Source: Triticum aestivum (lineage: Eukaryota > Streptophyta > Magnoliopsida > Poales > Poaceae). From it: a stretch of DNA of 64,000 nucleotides. Where the stretch lies: assembly GCF_018294505.1 (NCBI RefSeq), contig NC_057795.1, forward strand, positions 518,647,915 through 518,711,914, written 5' to 3'. Made by a program: the position numbers and the translations under genes. This document shows, in pieces, positions 23,536-36,871 of this stretch. A model generated the notes under the pieces. That model was not told the DNA's origin. It saw only the letters and a list, made by a program, of their open reading frames with translations, and made no database searches. Position 1 is the first letter of the stretch, and every line of letters starts with the position of its first letter.

Positions 23536-26500
23536 TCAAGCTTCATCGCCATGTTGACGCGAAGTGGATGGGTCATCTGGCGTCGGTTCAGCCTCCTCCT
23601 CCCCATCCAGTGGCTGGAAGTCAGTGGTGGTCCAGTCAATCCGGGTTAAGGCCTGAAAGACAGCCTCTTCACTTATAAGTTCAGTCGGATCAACTTCAGG
23701 GGCGTAAGTGTGCTTACAGATTGGCGGAATAAGATTTTGCACTTCTGGAATGACAGCCTCAGCCCATTTGTTGTTAGCATCATAGAAGGATCGGTGAACC
23801 ATCAAGTTAGCTTCTTCTGCTAACTGAATCGCCAGAGGACGCATCTCCCTTGTCACATTTTTGAGGGCTTCATTATCAAACACTGCCCCGTTTTCTTGTT
23901 CACTGGGAAAGCCCTTGGCAATATCAACCGGATCGAGATTAGCTATCCATGCTTTGGCTCGGGTAAGTGCTAACAAAGCGCCAGCCCTGGCAGCGGATCG
24001 CTTCACCTCTTCTATATGTGCTGGCGTCATAGATAATCTGGCCAGAGTGTCCTTGATCAGTGTTGGGGCTGCATTTTCATAGGAAGTTGCGCAGATAACC
24101 CGTTGGGCGCCAGTATACAGCTGTTCAATCAGCGTATAGGCCGCCTTTAGCTTCATCCGCATATCAGAGCCCAGATGAGCAGTGCGGCTACCTACAGCGG
24201 TTTAAGGATTTCATGTTAAACTGGCAAAGTTTCAAAGCGGAACATTCACAAAGCCTTGGCAAAAGGTACTTACCAAATATTGCAGAAGTCATGGCATTGA
24301 CTTGGCGCTTCAATCCAGTAAGCTCTTCCGCCACCGATTTAAGAGCCGATTCAGCGTCTTCCGTCCGCTTCAGCAATCCAGCCTTTTCGGTATCCCAGTT
24401 GGCCCGCTCAGACTTGAACCACTCTCTGAGTTGCTCCATGGTGGTTAAGGCGGTTTTTAACTCATCCTTGGCCTTGGTGGTTTCTGCTTGTTGGGATTTA
24501 AGATTTTCTTGAAGATCAACAATTTGAGAGACTTGTTGATTTATCTTAGTCTGCAACAGTCAGAAGAGCATGTCAATATGTTTTTGAAAGTCCCAAGCAT
24601 ATAACCAGTTATACACTTGGCACTTGGGGGCTAATGTGGATCACTTCTTCTATTAATTGTTTGAAGTCCCAAGGATTTATACAAGTTTTAATCTTGACAC
24701 TTGGGGGCTAATGTGGATCACTTCTTCTATTAATTGTTTGAAGTCCCAAGGATTTATACAAGTTTTAATCTTGGCACTTGGGGGCTAATGTGTGTTTGAT
24801 CAAAAAATACACAAGGAAGATCAACAAAGTACGGTATGGAATATACAAAGTCCCGGTTTGACTTTCTAAGACAAACCGGCCCTTGGGGGCTACAATGCAA
24901 TGAAGGTACAGAATAAAGGATCAAACGGTTTACCTCATAGCTTCCTTCATCAGATTTACCAAACCAGCCTCATAGTCCCGGCTTGTGAAGAGACGGTTCA
25001 AGAAACCGGAATGAAGATCCTGAGCAGACAAATCAGCATAGTCTGACAAGTCGGTCTTGCTTTTCCCCTTGTTCATAAAAGCAAATTCATCCTTCGTGGA
25101 ATGTTTGGATAAAGCAACTGGATTTCCTGGGGCGGTATACGCAGTGCCAGTGACAACAACATCATCATCTTTGGCTGGGCTGGATGGATTGACATTTTTC
25201 TTAGCTGGGCTTGGCGGTCTAGTAGCAGGGCTTGGCGGAACAGCAGTTGAATCCCGCTGATCAACAACTGGACTTGTAGGAGTGGCATGAGGATTTGATG
25301 TATCAACATGTGTCTCCGGTTCAGCTTCTGGCGAGTTAGCATCAGCACCAGGATTTTGCGGAGTAGAGTTGTCTATGGCAATCTCAGGATTTTCGCCATC
25401 ATTCTCTGGGGTCTTCTCCGAATCAACATCGTCAGTAGGGCCGCTGGTCTTGGCTTTCTTACTCAATTGGGCCTTGGCACTACAACATCCAAAGTTAGAA
25501 TATGGTAAACTGACGCATGAAGAAACAAATTGAGGAACAATGTACTTACCCAGCAACGGTCTTGAGGGGAGGCAGCTGAGTGGTTGATGAACCGCCAGAC
25601 GAGTTGGAAGATGCTTGATAATTCGGGTCAGACGGATTGAGTGGGCATAGGAAGAAACCCTTCAAAGGATAAAGTTTTTCAGGAGAACAAGTCACCTCTG
25701 GACGATGTTTCCGGGTTGGTGTATCTGGTATACCGGATGAGGTGATTTGCTGGCCACTGTGCCAGGTTATGTGACATTCTGCAGCTTGCTGTGTCTTCAA
25801 AGAAAATTTTGGATCCAAATGAGCAAGGGGGTGAGAGTGTTTTACTTTCCGAACTGTGCGGCGAATTCTTTGAACCGGCACAAGATCTGAATCGGAAGAA
25901 AGAGTGATTACCTTAACATGGTTTGCGTGGCTGGCCTCAGCGTCATCCTGGGAATAATCATTGTCAATAAGATGTACGAAAAAGGAACCAAGTGAATCAA
26001 GTTCTACCTCTCGTCTGATTCCTCATCCTCTGGCGGATCAGAAGACTCGGCGGTTTTCTTCTTGGAAATTTTCTTGGTGGCCTTGGTCTTTGCACAAGGA
26101 GCTTTGGCCGGTTTAGTCCCTTTCCAGAAGGAGTTGTTGGCCTGTGACATTAAGGCAAGGCAATGTTAGCACATAATCAAAGCGGAGGCGAATCAGTAAG
26201 TATTAAGATGAACTTTACCGCTGGCGGTTGATTGGAGACGCAAAAAGGTGGCAACCCGGTTTGGCTGCATGCAGAGATCGTTTCATCAAGCATCTTCTTC
26301 ACAGATTCAGTAACTTCAAGGTCCGTCATTACTACTTCATGATAGCGTTGAGGGTCTTTGACGTTGCCAGTATATTCATGCATCAATCCGGGGCGGCGGC
26401 TTAAAGGCAAAATGCCCCAAGAAACCCAGCAGCGGACGAGATCAATGCCAGTCAAACCATTGGCCATGAGAGCCCGGAGCTTGGCGAGTTGAGGTGCAAA

Positions 26501-26919
26501 GGCTTTTCGTTCTGCAGCGGATAAGCGTGAAGGTAATGGGTGACCGTTGCTAATCCGGTGAGGGCGGTAACCCGACAAAGGATTTTCTCCATCAGGGGCA
26601 GTGTTCCAGCAATAAAACCAAGTTTGGTTGCAATCTTTAGGATGGCTATGATGTTTTGCATGAGGGAAATCAACTTTTTTCCTTTTCTGAATTGAAACAC
26701 CATCAAGTTCTGTGTTGGACCATTAGAGAATTCCGTATGGCGGTTCAAATGAAAAAAATCCCGGAACAACTCCACAGATGGCTCTTCTTGAAGGTAGACT
26801 TTGCAGAATACTTGAAAGTTGCAAATATTGGACACGGAGTTCGGTCCAATATCTTGTGGATGGAGTTGGAAGCTTGCGAGGACATCCCGGAATTTTTTTG
26901 ATTTGGGCGGGCTGAATCC
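23536..26919 (-). CDS. Antisense gene of element A, 3' part (split by Angela)
   Basis: Minus-strand exons of the Tat antisense gene. Pieces are 26,177-26,919 (frames around RCWVSWGILPLSRRPGLMHE and VYLQEEPSVELFRDFFHLNR), 25,546-25,881, 24,930-25,556 (Pro/Ser/Asp-rich, low complexity), 24,188-24,556 (coiled coil, QISQ/LKSQQAETTKAKDELK-like) and 23,536-24,162 (RSAARAGALLALTRAKAWIA). The layout parallels the antisense gene of element B: globular gypsy-type domain, disordered middle, coiled coil, then an Ala-rich C-terminus. Its 5' part lies beyond the Angela insertion at 35,684. Function unknown; exon limits approximate. Confidence 0.55.
24589..24799. repeat. Tandem repeat, unit 76-77 bp, about 2.7 copies
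   Basis: Units start at 24589, 24665 and 24742. Each begins AGTCCCAAG and contains CACTTGGGGGCTAATGTGG and CACTTCTTCTATTAATTG. The last unit is partial. It lies in an intron or spacer of the element A antisense gene. Confidence 0.88.
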
Positions 26920-28654
26920 TGTTGGAAATATGCCCTAGAGGCAATAATAAAAGGGTTATTATTATATTTCCTTGTTCATGACAATTGTCTTTTATTCATG
27001 CTATAATTGTATTATCCGGAAATCATAATACACGTGTGAATACATAGACCATAACATGTCCCTAGTGAGCCTCTAGTTGACTAGCTCGTTGGTCAACAGA
27101 TAGTCATGGTTTCCTGACTATGGACATTAGATGTCATTGACAACGGGATCACATCATTAGGAGAATGATGTGATGGACAAGACCCAATCCTAAGCATAGC
27201 ACAAGATCGTGTAGTTTGTTTTGCTAGAGCTTTTTCAATGTCAAGTATCTCTTCCTTAGACCATGAGATCGTGTAACTCCCGGATACCGTAAGAGTGCTT
27301 TGGGTGTACCAAACGTCACAACGTAACTGGATGACTATAAAGGTGCACTACAGGTATCTCCGAAAGTGTCTGTTGGGTTGACACGGATCGAGACTGGGAT
27401 TTGTCACTCCGTATGACGGAGAGGTATCTCTGGGCCCACTCGGTAATGCATCATCATAATGAGCTCAAAGTGACCAAGTGTTTGGTCACGGGATCATGCA
27501 TTACGGTACGAGTAAAGTGACTTGCCGGTAACGAGACTGAACGAGGTATTGGGATACCGACGATCGAGTCTCGGGCATGTAACGTACCGATTGACAAAGG
27601 GAATTGTATACGGGGTTGTTCGAATCCTCAACATCGTGGTTCATCCGATGAGATCATCGAGGAGCATGTGGGAGCCAACATGGGTATCCAGATCCCGCTG
27701 TTGGTTATTGCCCGAGAGCCGTCTCGGTCATGTCTACGTGTCTCCCGAACCCGTAGGGTCTACACACTTAAGGTTTGGTGACGCTAGGGTTGTATGAATA
27801 TGAGTATGCAGCATATCGAATGTTGTTCGGAGTCCCGGATGAGATCCCGGATGTCACGAGGAGTTTCGGAATGGTCCGGAGGTGAAGAATTATATATAGG
27901 AAGTGATATTTCGGCCATCGGGAAAGTTTCGGGGTCACCCGGTATTGTACCGGGACCACCGAAAGCGTCCCGGGGGTCCACCGGGTGGGGCCACCCATCC
28001 CGGAGGGCCCCAAGGGCTGAAGTGGGGAGGGGAACCAGCCCATAGTGGGCTGGTGCGCCCCCCTTGACCCACCCCCTGCGCCTAGGGTTGAAACCCTAGG
28101 GTGGGGGGGGGGGGCGCCCCGCTTGCCTTGGGGGGTACTCCACCCCCCTTGGCCGCCGCCCCCTTGGGAGATTGGATCTCCCAGGGCCGGCGCCCCCCCT
28201 TGGGGGCCTATATAAAGGGAGGAGGGGGAGGGGGCAGCCGCACCCTGAAGTTCTGGCGCCTCCCTCCCCCTGCTACACCTCTTCCTCCTCCGTCACACGC
28301 TTGGCGAAGCCCTGCCGGAGTGCTGCTGTTCCACCACCACCACGCCGTTGTGCTGCTGCTGGAGCCATCATCATCAACCTCTCCTTCCCCCTTGCTGGAT
28401 CAAGAAGGAGGAGACTTCATCCGCTCCATACATGTGTTGAACGCGGAGGTGCCGTCCTTTCGGCGCTAGGATCTCCGGTGATAGGATCACGACGAGAACG
28501 ACTACTTCAACCCCGTTCTTTTGAACGCTTCCGCTCGCGATCTACAAAGTGGTATGTAGATGCATATCCCATGACTCGTTGCTTAGATGAACTCATAGAT
28601 GGATCTTGGTGAAACCGTAGGAAAATTTTTAATTTTCTGCAACGTTCCCCAATA
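26920..28654 (+). repeat. 5' LTR of the Angela element
   Basis: 1,735 bp, partner of 33949-35683. It carries a TATATAAA box at 28209-28216 within a very GC-rich segment. The final base pair has decayed (AATA instead of AACA). Confidence 0.95.
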
Positions 28655-29936
28655 GTGGCATCATGAGCTAGGTCTATGCGTTGTTCTCTATTGCACGAGT
28701 AGAACACAATTTTGTTGTGGGCGTAGATCTTGTCAACTTGCTTGCCGCTACTAGTCTTATCTTGCTTCAGTGGTATTGTGGGATGAAGCGGCCCGGACCA
28801 ACCTTACCGTATGCTTACGTGAGAACGGTTCCACCAACTGACATGCACTAGTTGCATAAGGTGGCTGGCGGGTGTCTGTCTCTCCCACTTTAGTTGGAGC
28901 GGATTCGATGAAAAGGGTCCTTATGAAGGGTAAATAGAAGTTGACAAAATCACGTTGTGGTTATTTGTAGGTAAGAAAACGTTCTTGCTAGAACCCAATT
29001 GCAGCCACGTAAAAGATGCAACAACAATTAGAGGACGTCTAACTTGTTTTTGCAGCAATTGTCATGTGATGTGATATGGCCAGAAGTTGTGATGAATGAT
29101 GAATGACATATTGTGATGTATGAGATCATGTTCTTGTAATAGGAATCACGACTTGCATGTCGATGAGTATGACAACCGGCAGGAGCCATAGGAGTCGTCT
29201 TTATTTTTGTATGACCTGCGTGTCATTGAAGAACGCCATGTAAATTACTTTACTTTATTGCTAAACGCGTTAGCCATAGAAGTAGAAGTAGTCGTTGGCA
29301 TGACAACTTCATGAAGACACGATGATGGAGATCATGGTGTCATGCCGGTGACGAAGATGATCATGGAGCCCCGAAGATGGAGATCGAAGGAGCTATATGA
29401 TATTGGCCATATCATATCACTACTATATAATTGCATGTGATGTTTATTATGTTGTATGCATCTTGTTTACTTAGAACGGCGGTAGTAAATAAGATGATCC
29501 CTTACAATAATTTCAAGAAAGTGTTCCCCCTAACTGTGCACCGTTGCTAAAGTTCGTCGTTTCGAAGCACCACGTGATGATCGGGTGTGATAGATCCTTA
29601 CGTTCACATACAACGGGTGTAAGACAGATTTACACATGGAGAACACTTAGGGTTAACTTGACGAGCCTAGCATGTACAGACATGGCCTCGGAACACAGAG
29701 ACCGAAAGGTCGAACACGAGTCGTATGGAAGATACGATCAACATGGAGATGTTCACCGATGATGACTAGTCTGTCTCACGTGATGATCGGACACGGCCTA
29801 GTCGACTCGGATCGTGTAACACTTAGATGACTAGAGGGATGTCAAATCTGAGTGGGAGTTCATTCAATAATTTGATTAGATGAACTTAATTATCATGAAC
29901 TTAATCTAAAACCTTTGCAAATATGTCTTGTAGATC

Positions 29937-30780
29937 AAATGGCCAATGCTCATGTCAACATGAACTTCAACGCGTTCCTAGAGAAAACCAAGCTGAAAGA
30001 TGATGGCAGAAACTATACGGACTGGGTCCGGAACCTGAGGATCATCCTCATAGCTGCCAAGAAACAATATGTCCTAGAAGGACCGCTAGGTGACGCTCCC
30101 GTCCCAGAGAACCAAGACATTATGAATGCTTGGCAGTCTCGTGCTGATGATTACTCCCTCATTCAGTGCGGCATGCTTTATAGCTTAGAACCGGGGCTCC
30201 AAAAGCGTTTTGAGCAACACGGAGCATATGAGATGTTCGAGGAGCTGAAACTAGTTTTCCAAGCTCATGCCCGGGTCGAGAGATATGAAGTCTCCGACAA
30301 GTTCTATAGTTGTAAGATGGAGGAAAATAGTTCTGTCAGTGAGCATATACTCAAAATGTCTGGGTTGCACAACCGCCTGTCCCAGCTGGACATTAACCTC
30401 CGGATGAGGCGGTCATTGACAGAATCCTTTAGTCGCTCCCACCAAGCTACAAGAGCTTTGTGATGAACTACAATATGCAGGGGATGGTGAAGACCATTCC
30501 TGAAGTATTTTCAATGCTGAAGTCGGCAGAGGTTGAAATCAAGAAAGAACATCAAGTGTTGATGGTCAATAAGACCACTAAGTTCAAGAAGGGCAAGGGT
30601 AGAAGAACTTCAAGAAGGACGGCAAAGATGTTGCCGCGCCCGGTAAGCCAGTTGCCGGGAAGAAGTCAAAGAATGGACCCAAGCCTGAAACTAAGTGCTT
30701 TTATTGCAAGGGGAAGGGTCATTGGAAGCGGAACTGCCCCAAATACTTAGCGGATAAGAAGGCCGGCAACACTAAAGGTA
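29937..30780 (+). CDS. Angela gag (frameshifted)
   Basis: Copia gag. It opens near MANAHVNMNFNAFLEKTKL (29,937) and continues with DGRNYTDWVRNLRIILIAAK. The frame shifts at about 30,400 and again near 30,620. The zinc knuckle CFYCKGKGHWKRNC is readable around 30,700. It would form the virus-like particle in intact relatives. Confidence 0.8.
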
Positions 30781-30803
30781 TATTTGATATACATGTAATT
30801 GAT

Positions 30804-33800
30804 GTGTACCTTACCAGTACTCGTAGTAACTCCTGGGTATTTGATACCGATGCCGTTGCTCATATTTGTAACTCACAGCAGGAGCTGCGGAATAAGCGGA
30901 GCCTGGCGAAGGACGAGGTGACGATGCACGTCGGGAATTGTTCCAAGGTCGATGTGATCGCCGTCGGCACGCTACCTCTACATTTACCTACGAGATTAGT
31001 TTTAAACCTCAATAATTGTTATTTAGTGCCAAGTTTGAGCATGAACATTGTATCTGGATCTCGTTTGATACGAGATGGCTACTCATTTAAATCCGAGAAT
31101 AATGGTTGTTCTATTTATATGAGAGATATGTTTTATGGTCATGCCCCGATGGTAAATGGTTTATTCTTAATGAATCTCGAACGTAATGTTACACATATTC
31201 ATAGTGTGAATACCAAAAGATGTAAAGTTGATAACGATAGTCCCACATACTTGTGGCACTGCCGCCTTGGTCACATTGGTGTCAAGCGCATGAAGAAGCT
31301 CCATGCTGATGGGCTTTTAGAGTCTCTAGATTATGAATCATTTGACACATGCGAACCATGCCTCATGGGCAAGATGACCAAGACTCCGTTCTCCGGAACA
31401 ATGGAGCGAGCAACCAACTTATTGGAAATCATACATACCGATGTGTGCGGTCCAATGAGTGTTGAGGCTCGCGGAGGATATCGTTATGTTCTCACTCTCA
31501 CTTATGACTTGAGTAGATATGGGTATGTCTACTTGATGAAACACAAGTCTGAGACCTTTGAAAAGTTCAAGGAATTCCAGAATGAAGTAGAGAATCAACG
31601 TGACCGAAAGATAAAATTCTTGCGATCAGATCGTGGAGGAGAATATTTAAGTCATGAATTTGGTACGCACTTAAGGAAATGTGGTATCGTTTCACAACTC
31701 ACGCCGCTTGGAACACCTCAGCGTAACGGTGTGTCCGAACGTCGTAATTGCACTCTATTGGATATGGTGCGATCTATGATGTCTCTTACCGATTTACCGC
31801 TATCATTTTGGGGATACGCTCTAGAGATAGCTACATTCACTTTAAATAGGGCACCGTCTAAATCCGTTGAGACGACACCGTATGAATTATGGTTTGGAAA
31901 GAAACCTAAGCTGTCGTTTCTAAAAGTTTGGGGATGCGATGCTTATGTCAAGAAACTTCAACCTGAAAAGCTCGAACCCAAGTCGGAAAAATGCGTCTTC
32001 ATAGGATACCCTAAGGAAACCATTGGGTATACCTTCTACTTAAGATCCGAGGGCAAGATCTTTGTTGCCAAGAACGGATCCTTTCTGGAAAAGGAGTTTC
32101 TCTCGAAAGAAGTAAGTGGGAGGAAAGTAGAACTCGATGAAGTACTACCTCTTGAACGGGATAGTAGTGCAGCTCAGGAAGATGTTCCTGTGATGCCTAC
32201 ACCAACTGAAGAGGAAAATAATGATGATGATCAAGGTACTTCGGATCAAGTTGCTACTAAACTTCGTAGGTCCACAAGGACACGTTCCACACCAGAGTAG
32301 TACGGCAACCCTGTCCTAGAAATCATGTTGTTAGACAATGGTGAACCTTCGAACTATGAAGAAGCGATGGCAAGCCCAGATTCCAATAAATGGCTTGAAG
32401 CCATGAAATCCGAGATAGAATCCATGTATGAAAACAAAGTATGGACTTTGACAGACTTGCCCGATGATCGGCGAGCGATAGAAAACAAATGGATCTTTAA
32501 GAAGAAGACGGACGAGGATGGTAATGTTACCATCTATAAAGCTCGACTTGTCGCTAAGGTTATCGACAAGTTCGAGGGATTGACTATGATGAGACTTTCT
32601 CTCCCGTAGCGAAGCTTAAGTCCGTCCGAATCATGTTAGCAATTGCCGCATACTATGATTATGAGATATGGCAGATGGACGTCAAAACGGCATTCCTTAA
32701 CGGTTATCTTAAGGAAGAGTTGTATATGATGCAGCCGGAAGGTTTTGTCAATCCTAAGAATGCTAACAAAGTATGCAAGCTCCAGTGATCCATTTATGGG
32801 CTGGTGGAAGCATCTTGGAGTTGGAACATTTGCTTTGATGAGATGATCAAAGCGTTTGGGTTTATGCAGACTTATGGAGAAGCCTGCGTTTACAAGAAAG
32901 TGAGTGGGAGCTCTGTTGCATTTCTCATATTATATGTAGATGACATACTCTTGATGGGAAATGATATAGAACTTTTGGACAGCATTAAGGCCTACTTGAA
33001 TAAGTATTTTTCAATGAAGGACCTTGGAGAAGCTGCTTACATATTAGGCATCAAGATCTATAGGGATAGATCGAGACGCCTCATAGGTCTTTCACAAAGC
33101 ACATACCTTGATAAGATTTTGAAGAAGTTCAAAATGGATCAGTCCAAGAAAGGGTTCCTGCCTGTACTGCAAGGTGTGAGATTGAGCTCGGCTCAATGCT
33201 CGACCACGGCAAAAGATAAAGAAGAGATGAGCGTCATCCCCTATGCCTCAGCCATAGGATCTATTATGTATGCCATGCTGTGTACCAGACCTGATGTAAA
33301 CCTTGCCGTAAGTTTGGTAGGGAGGTACCAAAGTAATCCCGGCAAGGAACACTGGACAGCGGTCAAGAATACCCTGAAGTACCTGAAAAGGACAAAGGAC
33401 ATGTTTCTCGTTTATGGAGGTGACGAAGAGCTCGCCGTAAAGGGTTACGTCGACGCTAGCTTCGACACAGATCTGGATGACTCTAAGTCACAAACCGGAT
33501 ACGTGTATATGTTGAATGGTGGAGCAGTAAGCTGGTGCAGCTGCAAGCAGAGCGTCGTGGCGGGATCTACATGTGAAGCGGAGTACATGGCAGCCTCGGA
33601 GGCAGTGCATGAAGCTATTTGGGTGAAGGAGTTCATCACCGACCTAGGAGTCATACCCAATGCGTCGGGGCCGATCAAACTCTTCTGTGACAACACTGGA
33701 GCTATTGCCCTTGCCAAGGAGCCCAGGTTTCACAAGAAGACCAGGCACATCAAGCGTCGTTTCAACTCCATCCGTGAAAATGTTCAAGATGGAGACATAG

Positions 33801-33916
33801 ATATTTGCAAAGTACATACGGATCTGAATGTCGCAGTTTCGTTGACTAAACCTCTCTCGCGAGCAAAACATGATCAACACCAGAACTCTATGGGTGTTCG
33901 ATTCATCACAATGTAA
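30804..33916 (+). CDS. Angela pol: protease, integrase, reverse transcriptase, RNase H (broken)
   Basis: Copia order. The protease site reads WVFDTDAVAHICNS, where the usual DTG has become DTD. Integrase has the H-H-C-C region (CRLGHIGVKRMKKLH, CEPCLMGKM) and catalytic contexts IHTDVCGPM, RSDRGGEYLS and NGVSERRN. Reverse transcriptase follows (KWIFKKKTDEDGNVTIYKAR, LYVDDILLMGND). RNase H reads SWCSCKQSVVAGSTCEAEYM. A TAG at 32,298-32,300, a frameshift near 32,555 and a TGA near 32,788 break it. The element can no longer move by itself. Confidence 0.85.
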
Positions 33917-33948
33917 CTAGATTATTGACTCTAGTGCAAGTGGGAGAC

Positions 33949-35683
33949 TGTTGGAAATATGCCCTAGAGGCAATAATAAAAGGGTTATTATTATATTTCC
34001 TTGTTCATGCCAATTGTCTTTTATTCATGCTATAACTGTATTATCCAGAAATCGCAATACACGTGTGAATACATAGACCATAACATGTCCCTAGTGAGCC
34101 TCTAGTTGACTAGCTCGTTGGTCAACAGATAGTCATGGTTTCCTGACTATGGACATTAGATGTCATTGACAACGGGATCACATCATTAGGAGAATGATGT
34201 GATGGACAAGACCCAATCCTAAGCATAGCACAAGATCGTGTAGTTTGTTTTGCTAGAGCTTTTTCAATGTCAAGTATCTCTTCCTTAGACCATGAGATCG
34301 TGTAACTCCCAGATACCATAAGAGTGCTTTGGGTGTACCAAACGTCACAACGTAACTGGGTGACTATAAAGGTGCACTACAGGTATCTCCGAAAGTGTCT
34401 GTTGGGTTGACACGGATCGAGACTGGGATTTGTCACTCCGTATGACGGAGAGGTATCTCTGGGCCCACTCGGTAATGCATCATCATAATGAGCTCAAAGT
34501 GACCAAGTGTTTGGTCACGGGATCATGCATTATGGTACGAGTAAAGTGACTTGCCGGTAACGAGATTGAACGAGGTATTGGGATACCGATGATCGAGTCT
34601 CGGGCATGTAACGTACCGATTGACAAAGGGAATTGTATACGGGGTTGTTCGAATCCTCGACATCATGGTTCATCCGATGAGATCATCGAGGAGCATGTGG
34701 GAGCCAACATGGGTATCCAGATCCCGCTGTTGGTTGTTGCCCGAGAGCCGTCTCGGTCATGTCTACATGTCTCCCGAACCCGTAGGGTCTACACACTTAA
34801 GGTTCGGTGACGCTAGGGTTGTATGAATATGAGTATGCAGCATATCGAATGTTATTTGGAGTCCCGGATGAGATCCCGGACGTCACGAGGAGTTCCGGAA
34901 TGGTCCGGAGGTGAAGAATTATATATAGGAAGTGATATTTCGGCCATCGGGAAAGTTTCGGGGTCACCCGGTATTGTACCGGGACCACCGAAAGGGTCCC
35001 CGGGGTCCACCGGGTGGGGCCACCCATCCCGGAGGGCCCCAAGGGCTGAAGTGGGGAGGGGAACCAGCCCATAGTGGGCTGGTGCGCCCCCCTTGGCCCA
35101 CCCCCTGCGCCTAGGGTTGAAACCCTAGGGTGGGGGGGGGGGCGCCCCACTTGCCTTGGGGGGGTACTCCACCCCCCTTGGCCGCCGCCCCCTTGAGAGA
35201 TTGGATCTCCCAGGGCCGGCGCCCCCCCTTGGGGGCCTATATAAAGGGAGGAGGGGGAGGGGGCAGCCGCACCCTGAAGTTCTGGCGCCTCCTTCCCCCT
35301 GCTACACCTCTTCCTCCTCCGTCACGCGCTTGGCGAAGCCCTGCCGGAGTGCTGCTGTTCCACCACCACCACGCCGTTGTGCTGCTGCTAGAGCCATCAT
35401 CATCAACCTCTCCTTCCCCCTTGCTGGATCAAGAAAGAGGAGACGTCATCCGCTCCATACGTGTGTTGAACGCGGAGGTGTCGTTCGTTCGGCGCTAGGA
35501 TCTCCGGTGATAGGATCACGACGAGAACGACTACTTCAACCCCATTCTTTTGAACGCTTCCGCTCGCGATCTACAAAGTGGTATGTAGATGCATCTCCCA
35601 TGACTCGTTGCTTAGATGAACTCATGGATGGATCTTGGTGAAACCGTAGGAAAATTTTTAATTTTCTGCAACGTTCCCCAACA
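33949..35683 (+). repeat. 3' LTR of the Angela element
   Basis: 1,735 bp, intact TG...CA ends (TGTTGG...CCAACA), followed directly by the AATCC duplication. Confidence 0.95.
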
Positions 35684-36470
35684 AATCCCCGGTCTAAGTG
35701 TTGCATAAATACAATCACTTCTCCATCTTGAGGTTCAGGTGGGCATTCAGAGCCCGGAACTCGCCAATGAAGGACCCTTTTTGAGGCTAAAGCGCCAGTG
35801 GTGACATATCCGTTGATTTGTGCCTCCGTAATCCAGGACGGAACCCAATTGCAAGCAGAGAATTGTTTGGTCATCTCGGAAGGAAAACTGAAAGGAAAAA
35901 TAAAAGCCGGTTTACAATTAATGGTTTAAGTGTACTATTCAGTGTTAAACCGGAAAATTGCTGCTCAAGTTCAATTGGCGGTTTAAGAGAGGGCTAATGA
36001 TATATGGCGGATTGGTTATCAAAGGTTAAACCGCCCATAGGCAGAAGGGCCTGGGTTCAAAATCTACTAAGTGTTACAAAAACAGGTTTCACAATATCGC
36101 AGTACAATTTCGGATCTACCGTGGATAACTAAAGAAAATTTTCCTGAAACCTACAATGGCGCTAAGAGGAATAGGGAAGATCCAGGCACAGTCTGTTTTG
36201 AGCAGCAAGAAACCACGGGATGGTGGACTATCAAAATGAATCTAGCCGCAAATCAAAGCCTAGGAGACGCATACAGACACCCTCAGTAAAAGGACTAAGA
36301 AGAAGGTTGCAGAAGAACTAAGGAACGGCGGCGGACATGGATGAACTCGAAAACCCTAATGAAGATCTAGGGTTACAGGGAAGTGAACTTACCAGAAGAC
36401 CACTCAGCGGCGGAGGAGCGCGGTAGGGTTTCTGGAACAAACAGGGTGATGCAGCGGCCTTGGTCGGTGC
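35684..36470 (-). CDS. Antisense gene of element A, 5' part (split by Angela)
   Basis: Minus-strand frame starting MTKQFSACNWVPSWITEAQI at 35,874 and running to the Angela insertion point at 35,689. Its last residues (QHLDRGF) continue in phase at 26,919 with SPPKSKKF. This is the N-terminal part of the gypsy-type (PF04195-like) domain, matching the start region of the antisense gene in element B. The AT-poor sequence up to about 36,470 may be its leader. Confidence 0.55.
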
Positions 36471-36871
36471 AGATTCGAAGATCGACGGCGGCGGCGGCGC
36501 TGGAGTTCTTCGGTCGCGAGGAAGAAGATGAGGAGAAAGGGGAAAATGAAAGTGTCCGTTGGGTTTATTTATAACAGGGAAGGGAGATAAAGGCTGGCGC
36601 GGAAATCAAGGAGTCCAAAGCGGCAAGTGGCGCAGCTGTCGCCTCGATTTCCGGGATAACATTAAATGAAGGGAATCTTTTTATTCGTTTTTTATAGAGA
36701 TGATGTCATGATGATCCGTTGCTGTATCCGGAGGATGACGTCACGGCGGTTTAACAAAATTGATAAAAGAGGACATCACGGCGGTTTACGAGAAACGAAG
36801 GAGGATGTTTGCGGGATTTTTCTAAGTACTGAAGATTGACATGAACAGGTTCAAATCACTCTCGGGCCTAA

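Larger units (their letters stand above)
26920..35683 (+). mobile_element. Element C: Angela-type Ty1/Copia LTR retrotransposon
   Basis: LTRs at 26920-28654 and 33949-35683, both 1,735 bp, starting TGTTGGAAATATGCCCTAGA as in wheat Angela/BARE relatives. A perfect 5-bp duplication AATCC flanks it (26915-26919 and 35684-35688). TGGCATCATGAGC follows the 5' LTR as primer-binding site, and AAGTGGGAGAC precedes the 3' LTR as polypurine tract. The total of 8,764 bp is typical for Angela. Gag-pol is full length but carries several stops and frameshifts. About 38 substitutions were counted between the LTRs (near 2.2%). It lies inside the antisense gene of element A. Confidence 0.96.

Noticed and set aside
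24589..24799. CRISPR-like array
   Set aside because: Only three adjacent units with no spacers, in plant retrotransposon DNA.
28101..28612. Pro/Ser-rich open frames in GC-rich DNA (also at 35,130-35,641)
   Set aside because: They lie inside the Angela LTRs, occur in both LTR copies and show no protein similarity.
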